Below are positions 1 through 5,032 of a stretch of DNA of 6,461 nt, in pieces (position 1 is the first letter of the stretch; every line of letters begins with the position of its first letter). The stretch is taken from assembly GCA_011052255.1 (NCBI GenBank), contig DRJJ01000215.1:1-6461 (forward strand), read 5' to 3'. Under the pieces are notes generated by a model. The model ran no database searches. It was not told the DNA's origin and saw only the letters and a program-made list of their open reading frames with translations. The position numbers and the translations under genes were made by a program. This stretch comes from Gammaproteobacteria bacterium. GTDB lineage: Bacteria; Pseudomonadota; Gammaproteobacteria; DRJJ01.

Positions 1-227
1 AGTGTTTCGGGCAGATTGAGATAAGCGTCGAAGAAGCCACGTACTGTTGTTTCTGCCGCCTGACGCCCACCGCGTGCGCCGCCCATGCCATCTGCGATGG
101 CTGCCACCACACCCTTGGTACTACGCTGCCTGATGTCACCATCGTATACAGCTACGTAGTCTTCATTCGAGTCACGTTTGCCAACCTGGGTCGAAAATCC
201 GGATCGTATTTGCAGTGCTTCATCCAT
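1..227 (-). CDS. PP2C-type Ser/Thr protein phosphatase, N-terminal part (gene continues beyond window start)
   Basis: The reverse strand from 227 down to base 1 is open and gives 75 residues plus a partial codon. The metal-binding signatures of PP2C phosphatases are visible: RDSNED at residues 18-23 (Asp23) and ADGMGG at 45-50 (Asp46), followed by GGRQAAE at 53-59. These hydrolyse phosphoserine/phosphothreonine with two Mn/Mg ions in the cytoplasm. The stretch with KGVVAAIADGMGG, GRQAAE, VRGFF and LPET resembles the start of the fused PP2C-protein kinase proteins encoded next to nasA/nirB in Pseudomonas (PA1782-like, from memory). The downstream kinase half lies outside the window, so the fusion is inference. 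The start ATG at 227-225 is chosen because the frame has a stop about 30 bases upstream and the motif begins soon after; no good Shine-Dalgarno is seen. It is divergent from glnK and shares its intergenic region. It could instead be a stand-alone Stp1-like phosphatase. Confidence 0.85.
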   Translation of the reverse strand, partial: MDEALQIRSGFSTQVGKRDSNEDYVAVYDGDIRQRSTKGVVAAIADGMGGARGGRQAAETTVRGFFDAYLNLPET

Positions 228-271
228 AGTCTGATTCTGCCATGTTTGTTAAATTATTTACTACTTATTAG

Positions 272-283
272 CAAGTTAACTTG
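272..283. promoter_or_regulatory. 12-bp perfect palindrome, possible operator
   Basis: CAAGTTAACTTG is a perfect dyad in the divergent intergenic region, 45 bp upstream of the phosphatase start and far upstream of glnK. It is AT-rich and in the right place for a repressor or activator of the minus-strand gene. No regulator can be named, and a chance palindrome in AT-rich DNA is possible. Confidence 0.3.
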
Positions 284-325
284 TTTGCCCATGTATGAGG
301 CAAGGTTACAAAAACCAGATAAAAT

Positions 326-342
326 TGCACCAACAAAGAGCG
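326..342 (+). promoter_or_regulatory. Candidate NtrC (GlnG) binding site
   Basis: TGCACCAACAAAGAGCG matches the dyad consensus TGCACCAAAATGGTGCA (recalled from enteric NtrC sites) at 12 of 17 positions. The left half TGCACCA is intact and the right half is degenerate (G.GC). Its centre is about 118 bp upstream of the start site expected from the sigma-54 element at 426-441, which is a normal enhancer distance for NtrC. A further isolated half-site (GTGC, 383-386) lies between them. The position supports nitrogen-limitation control of glnK-amtB; binding itself is inferred. Confidence 0.5.
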
Positions 343-425
343 TGTTATATTCGAAATCCCTAATATAGTGCATTATTTTTACGTGCGAAAATCACAAGTC
401 ATTGTTTAATATCCACAATGAATTA

Positions 426-441
426 TGGCATATAAACTGCA
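426..441 (+). promoter_or_regulatory. Sigma-54 (RpoN) -24/-12 promoter for glnK-amtB
   Basis: TGGCATATAAACTGCA fits the RpoN consensus TGGCAY-R-N4-YTGCA. The invariant GG (427-428) and GC (439-440) have exactly 10 bases between them. Transcription should start near 452, leaving about 48 nt of leader before the glnK ATG. Sigma-54/NtrC control is the known arrangement for glnK-amtB in many proteobacteria, and a candidate NtrC site lies upstream at 326-342. The element should also serve the nitrate transporter gene if the three genes are cotranscribed. Confidence 0.8.
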
Positions 442-460
442 AGGGTATTACCTTATTTAA

Positions 461-478
461 TGCACTAACCTGTATGCA
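461..478. repeat. Short imperfect dyad TGCA...TGCA in the glnK leader
   Basis: The stretch begins TGCACTAACC and ends TGTATGCA, so it carries TGCA at both ends with 10 bases between them. It lies just downstream of the predicted sigma-54 start and upstream of the glnK ribosome binding site. It resembles an NtrC dyad but is one base too long, so it is at best a weak auxiliary site. Confidence 0.2.
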
Positions 479-499
479 ATATAAAAAAAGGAGCGTCGC

Positions 500-838
500 A
501 TGAAGTTGCTAGTCGCCATTATCAGACCCCATAAACTGGATGATGTCCGTGATGCATTGTCCCAGGCTGGTGTAACTGGTGTAACCCTGACTGAAGTCAA
601 GGGCTTTGGACGTCAAAAAGGGCATACCGAACTTTATCGTGGCGCTGAATACCAGGTTGAATTTCTGCCAAAACTAAAACTGGAAATTGCGCTTGATGCG
701 AATCAGGTAGATCAGGCCATTGAAGCGATTCTTTCGGCAAGCAGAACAGGCAAGACAGGCGATGGCAAGATTTTTGTGCTGGATCTTGCGCAGACGATCC
801 GGATTCGCACCGGTGAAACAGGTAAGGATGCCTTGTAA
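500..838 (+). CDS. glnK: Nitrogen regulatory protein P-II, GlnK type
   Basis: A 112-residue trimeric cytoplasmic signalling protein, the usual family length, that reads 2-oxoglutarate, ATP/ADP and glutamine status and gates AmtB. The uridylylation signature YRGAEY is at residues 46-51, with Tyr51 the modified residue at the T-loop tip. Gln39 and Lys58, used for 2-oxoglutarate-Mg-ATP binding, are present. The B-loop/C-terminal signature TGKTGDGKIFV occupies 83-93, and the C-loop has RIRTGETG. All functional residues look intact. AAGGAG at 488-493, six bases before the ATG, fixes the start. It lies 33 bp before amtB, behind a sigma-54 element at 426-441, which argues for GlnK rather than GlnB; the sequence alone does not separate the two well. 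GlnK should bind and block AmtB when nitrogen is sufficient and may signal to NtrB/NtrC. Confidence 0.97.
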   Translation: MKLLVAIIRPHKLDDVRDALSQAGVTGVTLTEVKGFGRQKGHTELYRGAEYQVEFLPKLKLEIALDANQVDQAIEAILSASRTGKTGDGKIFVLDLAQTIRIRTGETGKDAL

Positions 839-871
839 ACCAAAAATAATGGGGCTGAAGGGTACCAACTA

Positions 872-2185
872 ATGTTAATTTCTGAATGTTTTAAAAATCT
901 GAAAGCGGTATGTTACACACTGTTACTAACCGGATTACCCTCTCTGGCTCTGGCCGAAGAGACGCCTGTACTCGATACAGGTGATACTGCCTGGATGATT
1001 GTGGCAACTGTACTGGTATTGTTCATGACCATACCCGGTCTCTCACTATTCTATGCCGGTATGGTGCGCAGCAAGAATGTATTGTCGGTATTTATGCAAT
1101 GTTTTGCGATCACTGCACTGATGACCTTATTGTGGGTTATCTATGGATACAGTATCGCCTTCGGTGGTGAGGGAGCGTACTGGGGCGGCTTGTCAAAGAC
1201 CTTTCTCAAGGGAGTTGGTGTTGACAGTTTAATTGGCACCATTCCTGAAACAGTATTCATGACCTTCCAGATGACCTTTGCGATTATTACACCGGCTCTG
1301 ATAGTCGGTGCCTTTGCTGAACGCATGAAATTCTCGGCAATGCTGTGGTTTGTGGCTCTCTGGCTTACCTTCGTTTATGCACCGATCACTCACTGGGTCT
1401 GGGGTGATGGTGGATGGCTGGGCAGCAAGGGCATACTCGATTTCGCTGGCGGTACAGTGGTGCATATCAATGCCGGTGTTGCCGGACTGGTAGCAGCGCT
1501 GGTGCTCGGCAAGCGCAAGGGATATCCCGGTACGGCCATGCCACCGCATAACCTGGGCTACACCATCGTCGGTGCCTCTATGTTGTGGGTAGGATGGTTT
1601 GGCTTTAATGCCGGCAGTGAGCTGGCGGCAGACGGTACGGCTGGTATGGCCATGGCTGTCACCCAGATAGCCACTGCAACCGCGGCACTGGGGTGGATGT
1701 TTAGTGAATGGTTTCTGCATGGAAAACCCAGTGTGCTGGGTATTGCCTCTGGCGCTGTTGCCGGCCTGGTGGCGATAACCCCCGCCTGCGGCAGTGTCGG
1801 CCCGATGGGAGCAATCGTCATTGGAGCGGCATCAGGCATTGGCTGTTTCATGGCAGCGACCAGACTGAAAAATGCATTTGGGTACGATGATTCACTGGAC
1901 TGTTTTGGTGTACACGGTATAGGCGGTATTATTGGTGCCCTGCTCACCGGTGTATTCGCTGCAGAAAGTCTGGGGGGCACCGGTTTTGGTGATGGTATTG
2001 ACAGCATTGCCGGACAGGTCGGCGTGCAGTTCACCGGTATACTGGCAACCATAATATACACCGGCATCATCAGCCTGATTATTCTCAAGACTATCGATAG
2101 CTTCATCGGTTTGCGTGTAGATGACGAACAGGAAACAGAAGGTCTGGATATTGCGCTCCACGATGAGCGTGGTTACAACCTTTAA
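872..2185 (+). CDS. amtB: Ammonium transporter AmtB
   Basis: A 437-residue inner-membrane ammonium channel of normal AmtB length. Residues 1-28 form a cleavable signal peptide (hydrophobic core, then LALA before EE), as in enteric AmtB. Eleven membrane helices are expected. By comparison with E. coli AmtB (recalled), the gate and pore residues are present: Phe136 and Phe245 for the stacked Phe gate, Trp177 and Trp242 at the periplasmic vestibule, Asp190 at the ammonium recruitment site, and the twin pore histidines His198 (in GGTVVHIN) and His348 (in FGVHG). The C-terminal tail from about 413 (GLRV, EGLD, H, YNL) is the conserved GlnK docking segment. GAAGGG at 857-862, nine bases before the ATG, supports the start. 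It is cotranscribed with glnK. No defect seen. AmtB could also capture ammonium made in the periplasm by the octaheme cytochrome encoded downstream. Confidence 0.98.
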   Translation: MLISECFKNLKAVCYTLLLTGLPSLALAEETPVLDTGDTAWMIVATVLVLFMTIPGLSLFYAGMVRSKNVLSVFMQCFAITALMTLLWVIYGYSIAFGGEGAYWGGLSKTFLKGVGVDSLIGTIPETVFMTFQMTFAIITPALIVGAFAERMKFSAMLWFVALWLTFVYAPITHWVWGDGGWLGSKGILDFAGGTVVHINAGVAGLVAALVLGKRKGYPGTAMPPHNLGYTIVGASMLWVGWFGFNAGSELAADGTAGMAMAVTQIATATAALGWMFSEWFLHGKPSVLGIASGAVAGLVAITPACGSVGPMGAIVIGAASGIGCFMAATRLKNAFGYDDSLDCFGVHGIGGIIGALLTGVFAAESLGGTGFGDGIDSIAGQVGVQFTGILATIIYTGIISLIILKTIDSFIGLRVDDEQETEGLDIALHDERGYNL

Positions 2186-2208
2186 AAGGGATTTACATTT
2201 AAAATTTT

Positions 2209-3423
2209 ATGTCGTTTTCAGATTTTATAAAAAGTGGCCACAAGCCTACGTTATTCAGCGCATTTCTATATTCCGATATGAGCTTCATGGTCTGGGTATT
2301 AATGGGACCGCTGGCTCTCTTTATCGGCCAGGATCTCAATCTCAGCATTGATCAGCAATATAACCTGGTCGCAATACCGCTACTGACCGGTGCATTATTG
2401 CGCATACCAATGGGACTGCTGGTAGATCACTTCGGGCCAATGCGTGTCGGTTTACTGAGTCAAATACTGATACTCATCGCACTTTTTCTGGCATCACGCG
2501 GAGAATTAACCTCGGTTAGTGGTGCGTATTTGTTAGCGGCTGCGTTAGGTGTTGCCGGTACCAGTATGGCCGTAGCATTGCCTTTGACCAGTCGCTGGTA
2601 CCCGGATGAATATCAGGGGCTGGCACTGGGTGTGGCCGGTGCGGCTAGCAGTGGTACCGTGTTTGCTGCCTTGCTGGCACCCGCTCTGGCCGAGCTCTAT
2701 GGCTGGCAAAAGGTGCTGGAGTTTGCGTTGTATCCAATGGGTGTAACTTTTCTGGTGTATCTGGCATTCGCCAAGGACAGTCCGCGCAAACCTGAGCCAC
2801 AAAAATTCTCCCGTTACATGAAAGCAATGCTGGATCCGGATGCATGGTGGTTCATGCTGTTGTACGCTATGGCATTTGGCGGTGTCGTGGCACTGGCCAG
2901 TATCCTGGTGTTGTATTTCAATCAACAGTACCACTTGACTGCCGTAACAGCAGGTTATTTCACCGCAGCCACCGTGTTGGCGGGTTCTGCACTGCGCCCT
3001 GTGGGCGGCTGGCTGGCTGACCACTGGGGCGGGATTCGCAGCATGCAGATATTGTATAGCGTGGTACTGGTAACGCTGACTCTGGTTGGCCTGACTCCCT
3101 CTTCTGCTGTTATCACCATGGCGTTACTCATGATCGCCATGGCATCCCTGGGCATGTCCAGTGGGGCTGTTTTTCAACTGGTGCCATTACGTTTTCGTAA
3201 AGAGGTCGGCGCAATAACCGGGCTGGTAGGTGCGGCAGGCGGACTGGGCGGGTTTTTTCTGGCACAGATACTCGGCAAGTCCAAGGTATTGAGTGGAGAC
3301 TTCCAGGCCGGATTTTTTATTTTCGCAGGTCTGTCTATTTTATGTTTACTGGGCATCAGGCGGGTCAAGAGTCGATGGCGCACAACCTGGGGTTCAGGCG
3401 AAATGACATCCGCAAGGGTTTAA
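2209..3423 (+). CDS. nasA: NasA/NarK-family nitrate/nitrite transporter (MFS)
   Basis: A 404-residue, roughly 12-helix major facilitator protein of the nitrate/nitrite porter family. The two arginines that bind the anion in NarK have clear equivalents: Arg65 (in GALLRIPMG, helix 2) and Arg263 (in GSALRPVGG, helix 8). The nitrate signatures are seen as a Gly/Ala-rich helix 5 followed by SRWYP (about 111-132) and GAAGGLGGFF (341-350). The N-terminus (SGHKPTLFSAFLYSDMSFMVWV) is typical of NasA-type carriers. The ATG at 2209 is chosen because an in-frame TAA lies at 2200-2202 and this N-terminus is the conserved one. The best Shine-Dalgarno (AAAAGGG, 2184-2190) is 18 bases away, so initiation may depend on coupling to amtB, 23 bp upstream. 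The glnK-amtB context favours assimilatory nitrate uptake; nitrate/nitrite exchange cannot be excluded, so the symbol is provisional. Confidence 0.9.
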   Translation: MSFSDFIKSGHKPTLFSAFLYSDMSFMVWVLMGPLALFIGQDLNLSIDQQYNLVAIPLLTGALLRIPMGLLVDHFGPMRVGLLSQILILIALFLASRGELTSVSGAYLLAAALGVAGTSMAVALPLTSRWYPDEYQGLALGVAGAASSGTVFAALLAPALAELYGWQKVLEFALYPMGVTFLVYLAFAKDSPRKPEPQKFSRYMKAMLDPDAWWFMLLYAMAFGGVVALASILVLYFNQQYHLTAVTAGYFTAATVLAGSALRPVGGWLADHWGGIRSMQILYSVVLVTLTLVGLTPSSAVITMALLMIAMASLGMSSGAVFQLVPLRFRKEVGAITGLVGAAGGLGGFFLAQILGKSKVLSGDFQAGFFIFAGLSILCLLGIRRVKSRWRTTWGSGEMTSARV

Positions 3424-3517
3424 CGCCAGATACAAAAGGCAGTCTCGTAAAGCACATTTTATGATTAAGGCATCAACAATGAAAATTAATTTTACAAATA
3501 ACAACAGTCGTCAGATT

Positions 3518-3525
3518 AAAAGGAG
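3518..3525 (+). promoter_or_regulatory. Strong ribosome binding site deciding the octaheme cytochrome start
   Basis: AAAAGGAG lies seven bases before the ATG at 3533. It selects this start over the in-frame ATGs at 3461 and 3479, which lack a comparable site and would put a polar, Asn-rich extension in front of the signal peptide. The rest of the 109-bp gap (3424-3532) is AT-rich and contains the palindrome AAAATTAATTTT (3482-3493). No convincing -35/-10, sigma-54 element or terminator is visible there, so separate transcription of the cytochrome pair is possible but unproven. Confidence 0.8.
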
Positions 3526-3532
3526 ACCCGTC

Positions 3533-5029
3533 ATGAAGCGCAGGTTTGCACGAACAGGTTTTGCCACCGGGTGGTTAGCCCTGGTGTTATTTATCTCAGC
3601 GGGACAGGTAACAGCAGTTGCTGCAGAAAAGACTGCAAAGGCTCCGGCTAAAGATACTGCCGCCATGCAAGCCAAAATGCTCAAGCCTTTTAAACATCTG
3701 AGCAAGGAAAGCGCTACCTGTGCCTCCTGTCACAAGGAAAAATCACCGAGTCTTTATCAGCAATGGGGCAAGTCCAAGCATTATGGTGCCAACGTCGGTT
3801 GTTACGAGTGTCACAAGGCCAACAAGGATGATCCTGATGCCATTAGGCATAAGGAGTTCACTATTTCAGTGATCGTGTCACCCAAGGATTGCGGCGAGTG
3901 CCACAATGTTGAAGTAGATGAATTTTCCAAAAGTCATCACTCCAGGGCGGCTGAAATCCTGGGTTCACTGGATAATGTGCTGGCCGAGGTAGTCGAAGGC
4001 AACGACCAGTTCCATGGTGGCTCTGCGGTCTCAGCCAATGGCTGCTGGCAGTGTCATGGCTCACCCGTCAAGGTGTTACCCAATGGTGATCTGGATTCGG
4101 CGACCTGGCCTAACACCGGCATCGGCCGTATCAATCCGGACGGTTCCAGGGGTGCCTGTACGGCCTGTCATCAGCGTCACGAGTTCTCTGTTGCGCAAGC
4201 ACGCCGCCCCGAGAGTTGTGGCAAGTGCCATCTGGGACCCGATCATCCCCAGAAAGAAATCTATGACGAATCCAAGCACGGTATTAATTTCTACGCCAAC
4301 GTGGATAAAATGAACCTGGATTCTTCCAAATGGGTCGTGGGTGAAGATTATACCGCAGCACCGACTTGTGCGACCTGTCATATGTCCTCCACCAAGGATC
4401 TTCCGATTACGCATGACGTGGGCGACCGTATCAGCTGGACCTTGCGCCCGCCCATTTCAGAAAAAGTGGATGCCAAGGCCAAGAAACAGGGTAAGGATGT
4501 TAAATCCTGGATGGCAAGACGCAAGGATATGAAAAATGTCTGCACCTCTTGTCACGGCGCCAATGTGATAGAAAATTTCTATGAACAGTTTGACGCACTG
4601 GTTAATCTATATAACGACAAATTCGCTATACCGGGCAGCAGTCTGATGAAGTTACTGAAAAAGGAAAAACTGATTACCGCTATTCCTTTTGATGACAAAG
4701 TGGAATGGACCTGGTTCTACCTCTGGCACCATGAAGGCCGTCGTGCACGTCATGGTGCATCCATGCAGGCACCGGATTACACCCATTGGCATGGTATGTA
4801 TGAAGTGGCCCATCGCTTCTACATGGAAATGGTGCCAGAAGTTCGCGAACTGATAGAAAAGGCCGAAAAGAAGGGCAACCATGAAGGTGCGAAAAAGGTT
4901 GCAGCCTTGCTGGATGAGATATTGAACTCACCGAACCATCGCTGGTTCCTGGGTAAAATGCCTGCAGAAGAGGCAGCCAAACGCAAGAAGCAACAGGCTG
5001 ACTTCAAGAAGCGCTACTTACAGCATTAA
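3533..5029 (+). CDS. hao: Octaheme c-type cytochrome, hydroxylamine oxidoreductase (HAO) family
   Basis: A 498-residue periplasmic protein with a signal peptide (1-31, twin-Arg-like basic start, cut near AVAA). Eight CxxCH motifs start at residues 63, 90, 120, 171, 209, 229, 279 and 337. The spacing and the block CHxRHEFSxAxxRxPExCxxCHxGxDHxxxExYxxSKHG (from heme 5 to about 250) match Nitrosomonas HAO as recalled, including the active-site pair Asp237-His238. Heme 4 (CWQCH) is the expected catalytic heme. Differences from Nitrosomonas HAO are a 33-residue heme-4/heme-5 spacer (WPNTGIGR, NPDGS), no clear cross-linking Tyr, and no C-terminal membrane helix; the tail is helical and Lys-rich. These point to the reductive or unassigned octaheme clades (nitrite or hydroxylamine to ammonium), but direction cannot be proven from sequence. 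Its stop is 3 bp before the c/b cytochrome, its likely redox partner. No haoB or c554 gene is seen. Confidence 0.93.
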   Translation: MKRRFARTGFATGWLALVLFISAGQVTAVAAEKTAKAPAKDTAAMQAKMLKPFKHLSKESATCASCHKEKSPSLYQQWGKSKHYGANVGCYECHKANKDDPDAIRHKEFTISVIVSPKDCGECHNVEVDEFSKSHHSRAAEILGSLDNVLAEVVEGNDQFHGGSAVSANGCWQCHGSPVKVLPNGDLDSATWPNTGIGRINPDGSRGACTACHQRHEFSVAQARRPESCGKCHLGPDHPQKEIYDESKHGINFYANVDKMNLDSSKWVVGEDYTAAPTCATCHMSSTKDLPITHDVGDRISWTLRPPISEKVDAKAKKQGKDVKSWMARRKDMKNVCTSCHGANVIENFYEQFDALVNLYNDKFAIPGSSLMKLLKKEKLITAIPFDDKVEWTWFYLWHHEGRRARHGASMQAPDYTHWHGMYEVAHRFYMEMVPEVRELIEKAEKKGNHEGAKKVAALLDEILNSPNHRWFLGKMPAEEAAKRKKQQADFKKRYLQH

Positions 5030-5032
5030 TTT

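Noticed and set aside
369..387. Second full NtrC site in the glnK promoter
   Set aside because: Only separate TGCA and GTGC half-sites are present and their spacing is two bases too long, so at most a half-site is supported.
1229..2106. Long minus-strand open frames opposite amtB
   Set aside because: They are low-complexity shadows of a strongly conserved amtB, with no recognisable domains or ribosome binding sites.
3462..3475. FNR-like box TGAT...ATCA upstream of the octaheme cytochrome
   Set aside because: The half-sites are separated by six bases instead of the four required by the FNR consensus, and no matching -10/-35 is seen.
3461..3532. In-frame upstream ATGs (3461 and 3479) as the start of the octaheme cytochrome
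   Set aside because: They would add a polar Asn/Lys-rich extension before the signal peptide and lack a ribosome binding site; the ATG at 3533 has AAAAGGAG seven bases upstream and a clean signal peptide.
3424..3532. Terminator or mobile-element boundary between the transporter and cytochrome genes
   Set aside because: No stem-loop with a T-run, no inverted terminal repeats and no duplicated target sequence were found; the gap is plain AT-rich sequence.
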